This document shows, piece by piece, positions 33,422-44,790 of a stretch of 64,000 nt of DNA. This DNA is from SMYC01 sp963578475 (GTDB taxonomy: Bacteria; Acidobacteriota; Vicinamibacteria; Marinacidobacterales; SMYC01). Made by a program: the position numbers and the translations under genes. Under the pieces are notes generated by a model. That model was not told the DNA's origin, made no database searches, and was given only the letters and a program-made list of their open reading frames with translations. The DNA lies in contig CAUZCL010000007.1 of NCBI GenBank assembly GCA_963578475.1, forward strand, positions 62,001 through 126,000, written 5' to 3'. Position 1 is the first letter of the stretch. Every line of letters starts with the position of its first letter.

Positions 33422-35452
33422 TCACCTTTGTAGGGTAGAAACGACGTGTTTCACATCGTCCGTAGGGGCCTGGCAGCTATAGCTCTCGCAGACGTAGAAA
33501 CGCGGAGCCTTCGGATTGGGACCCGCCGTTTTGCCTTCAAATAGCGGGATGTCGACTCCCTTGTCCCTCTCGGGGTCAGTGAGGGCGATGGACACGTTGG
33601 GCGCGTAAATACTCCAGAGCTCGCGGAGCGCCTCTTTTGTCGCGGCGGCGTCTCGCGGACCGACTACGACAATTTCCCGCTTCTCTGAAAGGTAGAAATC
33701 GACCGCCGCCACCATTTGCGCAAAACCGCTCGGCGATTGCTCCATCTGTGCTTGGAACGCGAGAAGGCTATTAACCGCAAGCAGCTCGACGTCGCGCGCG
33801 CCCGTGTACTCCGCGAGCTTCAACAGATAGGTGGCAGCGATAGCGTTTCCGGACGGAATCGCTCCGTCGAAGCCGGTCTTCGTGCGCGTGATGAGAGGTT
33901 CGTGATCCGAACCCGTGAAGTAGAAGCCACCTTGGTTCTCGTCGACGAAGAGCCTTTTCATCGCGTCCGCTATTTGGCGAGCGCGCTCGAGCCACGCCGG
34001 GTCGAAGTCGCACTCGAAGAGCTCGACGTAGCCCGCAAGAAAAAACGCGTGGTCGTCGAGATAGGCCTTGTGTTGCGCTCGGCCGCTGCGATAGGTGGCG
34101 AGAAGGCGACCGCCGTCATAGAGAGCTGATTCGATGAAGCGGGCGGCGCGGCAGGCGGAATCGAGAAATCGTTCGTCACCGAGGACGCGATAAGCGCGCG
34201 CCATGGCTACGACCATGAGCCCGTTCCAGCTCGTGAGGATCTTGTCATCGAGACCCGGATGTACCCGCGCCTCCCGGCTCTTCAAGAGTACCTGACGCGA
34301 AGACGCCAGGCTGTCATCGAAGGACTGGAGGCCACCCGGGAGATTCAAGATCGTGTGCCCTTCCCAATTGCCCGAGGTCGTTACGTCATAAGTCTTCGCG
34401 AAAGACTCGAAAGCCTCCACGAGGAGCTCCCGCAGCTCGACGTGCGACCACACGTAGAACTTGCCCTCTTCGCCTTCGCTGTCGGCGTCCTGGGTGCTGT
34501 AATACCCACCTTTTTCGCCCTGCATTTCTCGCAGCACCCACTCGAGGGTCTCTCTTGCTACACGCGCATAGGCAGCGTTACCGGTGACGCGGTAAGCGTC
34601 GAGGTAGACAGGTGCCAAGAGCGCATTGTCGTAGAGCATCTTCTCGAAATGCGGCACAAGCCAACGCTCGTCCGTCGAATAGCGGTGAAAGCCTCCACCG
34701 AGGTGGTCGTACATGCCGCCCGCCGCCATTTTGTCGAGGGTTAGTTCGACCATAGCGAGCTCCTCGGCGTCCCCGCTGGCACGGTGGTGGCGGAGCAGAA
34801 GCGAAAGCGCGCCATGAGGCGGAAACTTGGGCGCGGGAGAAAAGCCGCCTTCGCGCGCATCGAAGCGGGCGGTCAGCTCGCGAGCGGCGAGGCTCACGAC
34901 ACTACGAGTCAGGATCTCGGGCGTCTTCGGCGTGAACGACCGCACTTGCATCCGCTCCGTCAACGCATCCGACGCTTTTTGTATCTTGTTCCGTTCCTCG
35001 GCGAAGACCCGCGCGATCTCGGTCAAGACCGTCTTGAAGCCGGGCCGCCCATAGCGGTCATCGGGGGGAAAATAGGTGCCGCCATAGAAAGGCTTGAGCG
35101 CCGGTGTGAGAAACACTGTCAAAGGCCAGCCGCCCGAGCCCGTCATCATTTGAACGGCGTTCATATAGATTTCGTCGATGTCGGGCCGCTCCTCGCGATC
35201 GACTTTGATGGAGACGAAGTGTTGGTTCATCAGCGCGGCGATCTCCTCGCTCTCGAAGGACTCGCGCTCCATCACGTGACACCAGTGGCAGGCGGAATAG
35301 CCGACAGAGAGCAGGAGAGGTTTGTCTTCGCTGCGCGCTTTTTCGAGCGCTTCTTCGCCCCACGGATACCACGCGACGGGGTTTCTCGCGTGCTGGAGAA
35401 GATAGGGGCTCGTCTCGTCGATCAGCCGGTTCGTTTTGCCGGACGCGCTCAC
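33422..35452 (-). CDS. YyaL/SSP411-type thioredoxin-domain protein (DUF255)
   Basis: A 676-residue protein. The N-terminal DUF255 thioredoxin-like domain carries the canonical CHWCHVMERESFE around residue 53 and GGWPLTVFLTP, followed by an (alpha/alpha)6-barrel-like region (FHRYSTDERWLVPHFEKMLYDNALL). The family is widespread, and its biochemical role is unsettled; redox or sugar-epimerase-like roles have been suggested. Its GTG start overlaps the fabH stop (GTGA), implying an operon with fabH. Confidence 0.9.
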   Translation of the reverse strand: MSASGKTNRLIDETSPYLLQHARNPVAWYPWGEEALEKARSEDKPLLLSVGYSACHWCHVMERESFESEEIAALMNQHFVSIKVDREERPDIDEIYMNAVQMMTGSGGWPLTVFLTPALKPFYGGTYFPPDDRYGRPGFKTVLTEIARVFAEERNKIQKASDALTERMQVRSFTPKTPEILTRSVVSLAARELTARFDAREGGFSPAPKFPPHGALSLLLRHHRASGDAEELAMVELTLDKMAAGGMYDHLGGGFHRYSTDERWLVPHFEKMLYDNALLAPVYLDAYRVTGNAAYARVARETLEWVLREMQGEKGGYYSTQDADSEGEEGKFYVWSHVELRELLVEAFESFAKTYDVTTSGNWEGHTILNLPGGLQSFDDSLASSRQVLLKSREARVHPGLDDKILTSWNGLMVVAMARAYRVLGDERFLDSACRAARFIESALYDGGRLLATYRSGRAQHKAYLDDHAFFLAGYVELFECDFDPAWLERARQIADAMKRLFVDENQGGFYFTGSDHEPLITRTKTGFDGAIPSGNAIAATYLLKLAEYTGARDVELLAVNSLLAFQAQMEQSPSGFAQMVAAVDFYLSEKREIVVVGPRDAAATKEALRELWSIYAPNVSIALTDPERDKGVDIPLFEGKTAGPNPKAPRFYVCESYSCQAPTDDVKHVVSTLQR

Positions 35453-36459
35453 CCGTCGCCGTTTCGGAGCTCACCCCAGCGGAAGAGCGACGCTCCAGCG
35501 GTAAACCCAGCGCCCACGGAGCTGAAGAGGATGACATCACCCTTGTCGAGGCGTTGTTCTTCGACCGCATCGTAGAGAGCGAGCGGTATCGTTGCGCCGG
35601 TCGTGTTGCCAAACTTGTGAATGTTCTTGATGACTTTCTCCGAAGGAAGGCCAAGCCGCTGGGCGGTCGCATCCAAGATACGGACATTCGCCTGATGTGC
35701 GATCAGAAGCGTCACGTCGTCCGGGGTCATGTCAAAGCGGTCCAGGAGTTTCGTGGTGGTCTCGTATGTGCGACGCACGGCATATTTGAAGACCTGCCGG
35801 CCTTCCTGGTGGACGTAGTGCATCCCTTTTTGCACGGTCTCATCCGAAGCCGGATGCCGGCTGCCGCCGCCCGGCATGTTGAGAAACTGCCCTCCCTGTC
35901 CGTCGATTTTGTGCTCGAAGCCAATCAAGCCCGCGTCGCCTTCGGAGGCTTCGAGGAGCACCGCCCCTGCGCCGTCGCCGAAGATGACGCATGTGGCGCG
36001 GTCCCGATAATCGACGATGCTGCTCATGACGTCCGCGCCGATGACGAGCACGCGGTCGTGCATGCCGCTAGCGATGAATTGCGAGCCGACCGAGAGCGAA
36101 TAGACGAACCCACAGCAAGCCGCGGAGAGATCGAATCCCCAAGCCCGCGAGGCGTTGATTTTGTCTTGAACGAGACAGGCAGTTGCGGGGAACATCATGT
36201 CCGGCGTTACCGTTCCGACGATGATGAGATCGATATCATCAGCGGAGAGGCCTCGGCGATCGAGCGCTTCCTGGGCCGCCTTGGCCGCTAGCTCTGAGGT
36301 GCCCGTGCCCTTTTCGACGATACGCCGCTCGCGAATTCCGGTACGGGCAAGGATCCACTCATCCGAAGTATCGACCATCTTCGCGAGCTCCTGATTGGTG
36401 AGCACTTTCTCGGGAAGAAAACGTCCAACGGACGTGATGGCGGCACGGCGAAGGGTCAT
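35449..36459 (-). CDS. fabH: 3-oxoacyl-ACP synthase III (FabH)
   Basis: A 336-residue condensing enzyme that starts fatty-acid synthesis. Cys nucleophile in DLSAACCGFVYSL, His in LLIAHQANVRILDA and Asn in KFGNTTGATIPLAL form the Cys-His-Asn triad. The N-terminal FLPEKVLTNQELAKMVDTSDEWI is typical. It is not accompanied by plsX or acpP. Coupling to yyaL is unusual. It could prime the fatty-acid pool for the downstream ether-lipid cluster, but no direct link is visible. Confidence 0.93.
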   Translation of the reverse strand: MTLRRAAITSVGRFLPEKVLTNQELAKMVDTSDEWILARTGIRERRIVEKGTGTSELAAKAAQEALDRRGLSADDIDLIIVGTVTPDMMFPATACLVQDKINASRAWGFDLSAACCGFVYSLSVGSQFIASGMHDRVLVIGADVMSSIVDYRDRATCVIFGDGAGAVLLEASEGDAGLIGFEHKIDGQGGQFLNMPGGGSRHPASDETVQKGMHYVHQEGRQVFKYAVRRTYETTTKLLDRFDMTPDDVTLLIAHQANVRILDATAQRLGLPSEKVIKNIHKFGNTTGATIPLALYDAVEEQRLDKGDVILFSSVGAGFTAGASLFRWGELRNGDG

Positions 36460-36663
36460 AATGTGATGGTCTCCATTCGCGGATGAGTCAACATAATCCC
36501 GTAATCCTACGTCGGCGCCAAGTTTCGATCAATCCCTAGCCGTAGCCAGGATTTACGAGCGGCAAACACCGGAGCGAAACGGGCGGCTTGAGCGATGGGC
36601 TCCAAAAGCGTAATATCTGAGGTTTCACGACTAACTGCTTGAGAGCAGTAGGGATAAAGCATT
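36460..36663. other. Divergent fabH / HAD intergenic region
   Basis: 204 nt with no gene. It contains a short hairpin, ACTGCT-TGAG-AGCAGT (36634-36649), 14 nt before the TTG start of the HAD gene. I see no convincing consensus promoter. The region probably holds divergent promoters for fabH and the HAD phosphatase. Confidence 0.4.
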
Positions 36664-37326
36664 TTGACGGCAGCGGCTTTTTACGATCTCGATGGCACGT
36701 TGATAAGCACGAACCTCGTGCACGTGTTCGCCTTCTATGCACGCAACGATCAAGGAATTCTCCAGAGCATCAAGCGCTCCGCGGCGACGATTGCCGGGCT
36801 ACCGATCTTTATGGCTGCCGACGGTTATAGCCGTAAAGTCTTCAACGACATCTTCTTCAAGTGGTACAAGGGCCAATCTGAAGATCGGCTTCGCTATCTT
36901 GCGGAAGACCTTTTCGAAGAAGTGCTCGGTCCGGCTGTCTATCCAGGAACACTTCCACTTCTCGAGAAATCGCGAAACACGGGGCTGCGCCAGGTGGTCG
37001 TGACCGGCGCCCTCGACATCACGATCCAGCCGCTGCTGCGGCATCTCGGCATTACCGAATATGTCGCCAATCGCCTCGAGTTCGTGGACGGCCGCGCGAC
37101 GGGCCGGCTAAAACCGCCGGTCATGGCAAGCGCCACCAAAGCGTCTTGGATTCGTACCTATTCGGAGAAAGAAGGCTTGTCGCTCAGCGACTGTTTCGCT
37201 TATGCGGACAGCATGAGCGATCTTCCGATGCTTTCCGTTGTCGGGCATCCGACCGCGACCAACCCGGACCTGCGACTCCGGAGCACCGCCCTTCGCCACG
37301 ACTGGCCCATCGTGCGTTTGCAGTAA
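36664..37326 (+). CDS. HAD-IB family phosphatase
   Basis: A 220-residue haloacid-dehalogenase-superfamily hydrolase of the IB group (SerB-like). Motif I is AFYDLDGTLI, motif II VVVTGALD, and motif III/IV KASWIRTYSE with AYADSMSDLPML. HAD-IB enzymes dephosphorylate small phospho-compounds including lysophosphatidate. Its gene starts a convergent-free run of lipid genes, so a phosphatidate or phosphosugar substrate is a reasonable inference. TTG start after an AT-rich leader. Confidence 0.85.
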   Translation: MTAAAFYDLDGTLISTNLVHVFAFYARNDQGILQSIKRSAATIAGLPIFMAADGYSRKVFNDIFFKWYKGQSEDRLRYLAEDLFEEVLGPAVYPGTLPLLEKSRNTGLRQVVVTGALDITIQPLLRHLGITEYVANRLEFVDGRATGRLKPPVMASATKASWIRTYSEKEGLSLSDCFAYADSMSDLPMLSVVGHPTATNPDLRLRSTALRHDWPIVRLQ

Positions 37327-37389
37327 CCGTGAGCCTGTTGAGCAAACAAAACAAGACGCGATCCCTAACCGAATCATGAAAGGAACCCA

Positions 37390-38988
<1,599 letters not shown>

Positions 38989-38991
38989 CGC

Positions 38992-41900
38992 GTGAGCGAG
39001 AACCCGATCGATCTCGAGAAGACGTTCGACGGGCGCCGAATCTTTCTGCTCGGCGGCACTGGTTTTCTGGGGAAAGTGTGCCTGAGCATGCTTCTCGATC
39101 GTTTCGAGAATGTCGGCCGTGTCTACCTGATGGTGCGCGCGAGCACCGAGGAAGAGAGCGAGAAGCGCTTCTGGGACACGGTGGTCCCATCGCCGGCGCT
39201 CGACCCATTGAGAACCCGTCACGGGAAGGACCTCCAAAACTTCCTGCGGGAAAAAATCGTCGTCGTCGGGGGAGACATCACCCACGAGCATCTCGGCCTC
39301 GGCGCGGAACGCGCTCGCGAGATCGCCTGTGACATCGACGTCCTGCTCAACTCATCGGGGCGCGTCACGTTCAACCCGCCGCTCGACGCCGCACTCAAGA
39401 CGAACGTCAATGGCACGCTGAACACCATCGCGTTCGCCAGACAGATGAAGCGTCCCGCCCTCCTGCACGTGAGCACCTGTTTCGTCGCCGGCAACCGCTC
39501 GGGCGAAATCTGGGAGAACGAGCCCCTCCTCGGCTACTTTCCGCGCCGAACCGAAGAAGAGTCCGAGTTCAGCGTCGAGAAGGAGATCGACGACTGCGAG
39601 CGTCTCGCCGCCCGCGTCAAAGACGAAGCTCGCGACAAATCACTCGCCGATCGATTCCGGGAGAACGCTCGCAAGCGTTTCCTCGAGGAAGGCCGCGATC
39701 CCGGAGACGAGCGTGCGATGAATCTCGCCATTGCCCGCGAGCGCAAGAACTGGACCCGCTCACGCCTCACCGAGCTCGGTATCAGAAAGGCGCGAGACTG
39801 GGGTTGGCCGAACATCTACACCTATACGAAGAGCCTCGGCGAGCAACTCGTCGCCGCTGAAGAGGGCATGGCCCGCGCCATCGTGCGGCCCGCGATCGTG
39901 GAGAGTGCTCTCGAGTTTCCTTTCCCGGGGTGGAACGAAGGCTTCACGACCACGGCGCCGCTGGTGCGGATGGCCATGCGCGGGCAGAATCTGTTTCCGG
40001 TGAACACGAACGTCATTCTCGACGTCATCCCGGTCGACATGGTCGCTTCGGCCGTTTTGGCCATCGTGGCGCAGACGATCGTGGAAGAGCCCGCTCTCGT
40101 GTACCAAGTGTCTTCGGGCGACACCAACCCGTCTCGCCTCGGCCGTCTCGTCGACCTGCTAGGCCTTTTCAAGCGTCAGTACTTCAAAGAGAAGAGCTCG
40201 GGTGGCCGGCTCTTGAATGACATCGCCGCGCGGATGGAAGCGCAAGCGGTCAAGCCGGAGAGTTTCGAGAAATACTCGATGCCGCTTCTTCACAAAGCGA
40301 CGAAGGAGTTGTCGAAAACGCTCGGCAAAATCTCGGCGAGGCAAGTTGGACCGCTCGCGCCTCTCTTCGAGCAGGCGAAAGACGCGGTGGAGCGTTTCCA
40401 GGCCTTTACGCAAGAAGGAGAGGAGCAGTACCACACGTTCCGTCCCTTCATCGTCGATAACAACTACGTCTTTCGCGCCGACAACACACGCGCGCTCTTC
40501 GAGCGCCTCGAGCAGGACGGCCGCAAGCTTGTTTTTGAGCCCGAAGCGATTGATTGGTACGACTACTGGCTGAACGTCCACCTGCCGGGCCTTCGGAAGT
40601 GGGTTTTTCCGCGCTTCGATGAAGATGAAAAACCCAAAGCGAAACGGATCTATACGTATAAGAACCTCATTGAGCTCTTCGACGCGTGCACGAGGAACCA
40701 TCGAGGCCGCGTCGCGATGCGCATCAAGCGAAACGGCCGCGAAGAGCGCTATACCTACGGAGATTTCCGCGAATGCGCGTTGCGGGCCGCCGCTTTTCTC
40801 CAAGACAAAGGCGTCAAGAACGGCGACCGCATAGCACTCTTTTCGGAGAACAGTCCCGAGTGGGGCATGACCTATTTCGGCATCGTGCGTACGGGCGCCG
40901 CTGTGATCCCGCTCGAAAAAGACATCGCGACCGAAGAGATCGTCCGCCTCCTCGGCCACGGCGAAGCGCGCGCCATCGCCATCAGCCCCGAGTTCCTCTC
41001 GAAACATCCAGAGCTTAGGGACACGCTCGATAAAGCCGTGGACCTTTGGACCTTCGACGAAATCTACGCGCTCACACCGGAAGCTACCGAGCAAAAACGC
41101 GTCGCCGGACTCCCCAAGTCGGTGAGCGCGAGCTCCACGGCCTCCATCATCTTCACGTCGGGCACGACCGGAAATCCGAAAGGCGTGATGCTCACGCACC
41201 GGAACTTCACGAGTCTCATCGCGAAGCTTCTCTCGGTCTACGACCTCACGCATGAAGACGGCATGTTGAGCGTTCTGCCGCTCCATCACTCGTTCGAGTT
41301 CACGACGGGCTTTCTTCTTCCGCTCAGTCGTGGCGCGCAGATCACCTATTTGACCGAAGTCACCGGTGAGAAGCTCAGCCGCGAACTTCGCCGAGGTCAC
41401 GTGACTTGTATCGTCGGCGTCCCCACACTCTGGGACCTCTTGAAACGGCGCACCTTGAGCCGCTTCTCGGACAAGTCGGAGCGGCTCGAAGAGCTCGTGA
41501 GCTTCGCCATCGACGCGAACTATTTGCTGCGCGAAGAGTCGCCGCTCAACCTAGGGCCCTTGCTGTTTTTGCCGATTCATGCCGCCTTTGGAGGCCGGAT
41601 CCGCTATCTCATCAGCGGCGCCTCGGCGCTCTCGGAGTCGACTCTCAAGACGTTCCGAGGTCTCGGCTTCAACTTGAACGAAGGCTATGGCCTCACCGAA
41701 GCCTCCCCCGTTCTTACGGTGACGCGTCCCGAGGAAGGTGTCGTCTCTGGAAGTGTCGGCCAACCGCTCCCGGGTATCGAGATCAAGATTCACGAACCCA
41801 ATCGCCGCGGCGTGGGCGAAGTCACCGCGCGGGGGCCCAACGTGATGGCGGGCTATTACGGAAACGAGAAAGCGACCAAAGAAGCGCTCCGCGACGGTTG

Positions 41901-43359
41901 GCTCTTCACGGGCGACCTCGGGCGTCTCGACGAAAAAGGGAACCTCTTCATCGTAGGCCGGTCGAAAGAGATGATCGTCGACAAAAACGGCAAGAATGTC
42001 TATCCGGACGAGCTCGAAGAGCTCTATGCCGACGAGAGCCTCATCAAAGAGCTCGCCGTCATTGGCCTTCCCGACGGCGCCGGCGAGCGTGTTGCCGCGG
42101 TCGTCGTGCCTAAAAAAGACACAGAGATAGACAATATCGAGAAGAAGATCGTGGACCATTTTCACGCGGTGTCCGAGAAGCTTCCTCTCTATAAACGCGT
42201 GAAGCTCTACGAAGTGCGCGCGGAAGAACTCCCGCGAACGGCGACGCGCAAGGTCAGACGGCACGAGCTCGTCACGTGGCTTCAGGAAAAACGCGAGCTC
42301 GAAACGCGCACGGCATCCGTTTCCGAAGCTGAAAAAGAGTGGCTCCTCGACGTCGTGGCTCGCGTGGCAGAAAAACCGCGCGACGCCGTCCATCTCGACG
42401 TGAGCCTCGGCGAGCTTGGCTATGACAGCCTCATGTATAGCGAGCTCGCGGTCGCCATCGAGACGCGTACCGGAGAGAGCCTTACGGCCGAAGTGTTGAT
42501 GTCGCTTTCCGGTATTCGGGAGCTTGCGGACAGCCTTAGGAGCCGGCCGAAAGGGCGCGCGCGCAAAAAGAAAGCCACCAAAGCCGATACTGAAACTGGC
42601 AAGGTCGAGCTCACGCCCGCCCTTCAAGAGCTTGGCCGCAAAGGGCTCGCTGCCGTGCAGCATTGGTTCTACCACGAAGCGCTCGACCCCGAGTTCAACG
42701 GCCGAGCGAACATTCCCGACTACACGCACTTCATCGTTGTCGCCAATCATTCGTCACATCTCGATATGGGTCTCGTAAAGATGGCGCTCGGCCGAGCGGG
42801 CGACAACCTCGTGGCGCTCGCAGCTGCGGATTACTTCTTCGACAACAAGATCAAGCGCACGATCTTCGAGAACTTCACGAACCTCGTTCCGATGGAGCGG
42901 AAAGGACCGCTCCGGAAATCGTTCGAGTGGGCGTTCCATCTTCTCGAGCAGGGCAACAACGTGCTCATCTTCCCGGAAGGCACGCGCTCGCGGACGGGCG
43001 TGATGCAGCCATTCCAGCGCGGGATTGGGCACCTCGCTCTGCGCGCCAAGGTGGGTATCTTGCCGATCCACCTGTGGACGCATGCCGCGCTCCCACCGGG
43101 TACGTGGTACCCGCAATGTCGCGAGGTGAGCGCCAGCATCGGGCCGTTTCTCTCTTACGACACTTTCGTGCGGGTCTCGGCGGGTTTGCCGCGCTCCCTC
43201 GCGGAGCGCTCGGTGGCCGCGCTCGCCCAACGGATCGTGGAGCACCAACGCGACGCGACGCAGGTCCACCTCGATGTGGAGATCGAGAACGTGCGGTCCC
43301 GCTTCGCCGAGGAGCGCAAAGCGAAGCAGCCCGTCACCGTCGGAAAAGCAGATGACTAA
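38992..43359 (+). CDS. ElbD-like megaenzyme: acyl-CoA reductase, AMP-ligase, ACP and PlsC domains
   Basis: A 1455-residue multidomain protein, GTG start. Order: fatty-acyl reductase/SDR domain (residues ~14-530; Rossmann GGTGFLG 21-27; Tyr276/Lys280 in YTYTK); AMP-forming acyl ligase (~560-1110; TSGTTGNPKG ~721-730, YGLTEASP, GDLG); ACP domain with pantetheine Ser1146 in GYDSLMYSELA; and a C-terminal PlsC-type acyltransferase (NHSSHLD 1252-1258, FPEGTRS 1327-1333). From memory, this architecture matches ElbD of the bacterial ether-lipid (elb) pathway in Myxococcus and Acidobacteriota. It could activate, load, reduce and transfer acyl chains to build alkyl-glycerol lipids. The alcohol- versus aldehyde-forming outcome is unknown. 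Confidence 0.85.
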   Translation: MSENPIDLEKTFDGRRIFLLGGTGFLGKVCLSMLLDRFENVGRVYLMVRASTEEESEKRFWDTVVPSPALDPLRTRHGKDLQNFLREKIVVVGGDITHEHLGLGAERAREIACDIDVLLNSSGRVTFNPPLDAALKTNVNGTLNTIAFARQMKRPALLHVSTCFVAGNRSGEIWENEPLLGYFPRRTEEESEFSVEKEIDDCERLAARVKDEARDKSLADRFRENARKRFLEEGRDPGDERAMNLAIARERKNWTRSRLTELGIRKARDWGWPNIYTYTKSLGEQLVAAEEGMARAIVRPAIVESALEFPFPGWNEGFTTTAPLVRMAMRGQNLFPVNTNVILDVIPVDMVASAVLAIVAQTIVEEPALVYQVSSGDTNPSRLGRLVDLLGLFKRQYFKEKSSGGRLLNDIAARMEAQAVKPESFEKYSMPLLHKATKELSKTLGKISARQVGPLAPLFEQAKDAVERFQAFTQEGEEQYHTFRPFIVDNNYVFRADNTRALFERLEQDGRKLVFEPEAIDWYDYWLNVHLPGLRKWVFPRFDEDEKPKAKRIYTYKNLIELFDACTRNHRGRVAMRIKRNGREERYTYGDFRECALRAAAFLQDKGVKNGDRIALFSENSPEWGMTYFGIVRTGAAVIPLEKDIATEEIVRLLGHGEARAIAISPEFLSKHPELRDTLDKAVDLWTFDEIYALTPEATEQKRVAGLPKSVSASSTASIIFTSGTTGNPKGVMLTHRNFTSLIAKLLSVYDLTHEDGMLSVLPLHHSFEFTTGFLLPLSRGAQITYLTEVTGEKLSRELRRGHVTCIVGVPTLWDLLKRRTLSRFSDKSERLEELVSFAIDANYLLREESPLNLGPLLFLPIHAAFGGRIRYLISGASALSESTLKTFRGLGFNLNEGYGLTEASPVLTVTRPEEGVVSGSVGQPLPGIEIKIHEPNRRGVGEVTARGPNVMAGYYGNEKATKEALRDGWLFTGDLGRLDEKGNLFIVGRSKEMIVDKNGKNVYPDELEELYADESLIKELAVIGLPDGAGERVAAVVVPKKDTEIDNIEKKIVDHFHAVSEKLPLYKRVKLYEVRAEELPRTATRKVRRHELVTWLQEKRELETRTASVSEAEKEWLLDVVARVAEKPRDAVHLDVSLGELGYDSLMYSELAVAIETRTGESLTAEVLMSLSGIRELADSLRSRPKGRARKKKATKADTETGKVELTPALQELGRKGLAAVQHWFYHEALDPEFNGRANIPDYTHFIVVANHSSHLDMGLVKMALGRAGDNLVALAAADYFFDNKIKRTIFENFTNLVPMERKGPLRKSFEWAFHLLEQGNNVLIFPEGTRSRTGVMQPFQRGIGHLALRAKVGILPIHLWTHAALPPGTWYPQCREVSASIGPFLSYDTFVRVSAGLPRSLAERSVAALAQRIVEHQRDATQVHLDVEIENVRSRFAEERKAKQPVTVGKADD

Positions 43360-44335
43360 AACGCTCGTCACGGGCGCGACCGGCTTTCTAGGCACGCACC
43401 TTCTATCGTGTCTCGCGGATCGTGAAGTCCGCGTGCTTGTGCGGGGAAGTCGTGCGGTCGAAAACGTGGAGATCGTGGAAGGCTCGATTCTGGACAAAGA
43501 GGCGGTCGAGCGCGCCGTCGACGACGTGGAGGAAATCTACCACCTCGCGGGAAAGGTGTCGCGCGACCCGGAAGATGTCCGCGAGCTCTATCGCGTGCAC
43601 GTGGAAGGGACGACGCTTCTATGCCGCTCTGCGAAGGCGGCCGGCGTGAAGCGCATCGTGCTCGCCTCGACGAGCGGAACCATCGCTGTGACCGAGGATG
43701 GCGAAACGTTTCCCGACGAGAGCGCGCCCGTGCCGCTTAAGCTCATCGGCGGTTGGCCGTACTACACGAGCAAGCTCTACCAAGAAGACGCCGCGAAGCG
43801 CGAATGTGAAGGCGGCCCGGAGCTCGTGATTTTGAACCCCAGCCTTCTCCTCGGCCCCGGTGACCAGCGGGTCTCCTCCACCGAGGACGTCTTGAAGTTT
43901 CTAGCGGGCGATATCCCGGTGATCCCGCCCGGGGGCATGAATTTCGTCGACGCGCGCGACGTCGCCGAAGCGATGGAAAGCGCGATGCGGCGTGGCCGAC
44001 CAGGACAGCGCTATTTGCTAGGAGGCCCGAACTGGGCTTTCGTGACATTTCTTGAGCGTCTCGGGCGCATGAGCAAGGTGAAAGCGCCGAAGCTCAAGCT
44101 TCCCGCCGCGATCTACAGCTTTGCGGGACAAGCGGTGGACGCGCTCTATCGGCAGTGGGACATGGCGCCGCCCGTCGATCGGATCAGTGTCGAGATGGGC
44201 CGGCGCTTCTGGTATTTGGACTGCAGCAAGGCGGAGCGCGAGCTGGGTTTTCGTGCAAGGGATCCGTACGAAACGCTTTATGACACCGTCGCCTACATCA
44301 AGAAGGAGCTTCTCGGTGAAGCCGTTCTTTCCTAG
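43352..44335 (+). CDS. NAD(P)-dependent epimerase/dehydratase-type SDR
   Basis: I use the ATG at 43352 (327 residues), because the protein then begins MTKTLVTGATGFLGTHLLSCL, with the nucleotide-binding TGATGFLG at once. The catalytic SxnYxxxK pattern appears as STSGT...YYTSKLYQED, and the C-terminus is typical of extended SDRs (ARDPYETLYDTVAYI). It overlaps the megaenzyme gene by 8 nt and is probably cotranslated. It may reduce a keto group on the lipid precursor, but the substrate is unknown. Confidence 0.85.
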   Translation: MTKTLVTGATGFLGTHLLSCLADREVRVLVRGSRAVENVEIVEGSILDKEAVERAVDDVEEIYHLAGKVSRDPEDVRELYRVHVEGTTLLCRSAKAAGVKRIVLASTSGTIAVTEDGETFPDESAPVPLKLIGGWPYYTSKLYQEDAAKRECEGGPELVILNPSLLLGPGDQRVSSTEDVLKFLAGDIPVIPPGGMNFVDARDVAEAMESAMRRGRPGQRYLLGGPNWAFVTFLERLGRMSKVKAPKLKLPAAIYSFAGQAVDALYRQWDMAPPVDRISVEMGRRFWYLDCSKAERELGFRARDPYETLYDTVAYIKKELLGEAVLS

Positions 44336-44342
44336 CGGCAGC

Positions 44343-44609
44343 ATGTGTAGAAATATCAAAACACTCTTCAATTTCGAGCCTCCGGCGACGGAAGAGGAGA
44401 TCCAGGCAGCGTCGCTTCAGTTCGTGCGCAAGCTGAGTGGCTTCAACAAGCCGTCGAGAGTCAATGAAGCTGCTTTCGAGCGCGCGGTGGACGACGTCGC
44501 GCGCGTCGCCGAGAAGCTTCTCGACGCGCTCGTCACGAAAGCGCCGTCCCGCAACCGGCAGGTCGAGGCTCAAAGAGCCCGTGCGCGAGCAGCGGCACGC
44601 TTTGGCTGA
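44343..44609 (+). CDS. DUF2277 family protein
   Basis: An 88-residue protein, MCRNIKTLFNFEPPATEEEI to AAARFG. It matches the small, highly conserved DUF2277 family (MCRNIKxLFNFEPPAT, FVRKLSGFNKPS). Function unknown. It follows the SDR gene closely and belongs to the same run of genes. Confidence 0.9.
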   Translation: MCRNIKTLFNFEPPATEEEIQAASLQFVRKLSGFNKPSRVNEAAFERAVDDVARVAEKLLDALVTKAPSRNRQVEAQRARARAAARFG

Positions 44610-44673
44610 CACATCTAGACAGACCTTCCAAGCAGCGTGCTAGATGGTCCAAAATCTCATATACAATGCGCCC

Positions 44674-44790
44674 ATGATCGGCAGGACGTTCTCCCACTAC
44701 AAGATCCTCGACAAGCTCGGGGGTGGGTGGGGGCCGTGCTTTTATAGCGATATCGGATCGTTTTCTGGAGGGGAAATTCGTCATGACTAG
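44674..44790 (+). pseudogene. N-terminal stub of a bacterial serine/threonine protein kinase
   Basis: A 38-codon frame, MIGRTFSHYKILDKLGGGWG, ends at a TAG at 44788. The start matches the opening of a large family of bacterial kinases (xxGxxxSHYxIxxKLGGGGMGxVYxA), including the glycine-rich ATP loop, but the rest of the kinase is missing. The stop lies inside the start of the following cytochrome-like gene, so the kinase was probably cut by a deletion. Only a stub remains. Confidence 0.65.

Noticed and set aside
33449..33466. Partial parS-like TGTTTCACATCGTCC
   Set aside because: Matches only the left arm and lies inside yyaL coding sequence.
36536..36742. 68-codon minus-strand frame in the fabH/HAD gap
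   Set aside because: No ribosome-binding site or recognisable content; overlaps the HAD gene start.
40159..42750. Two long minus-strand frames opposite the megaenzyme
   Set aside because: No motif, and they mirror the codon pattern of the coding strand.
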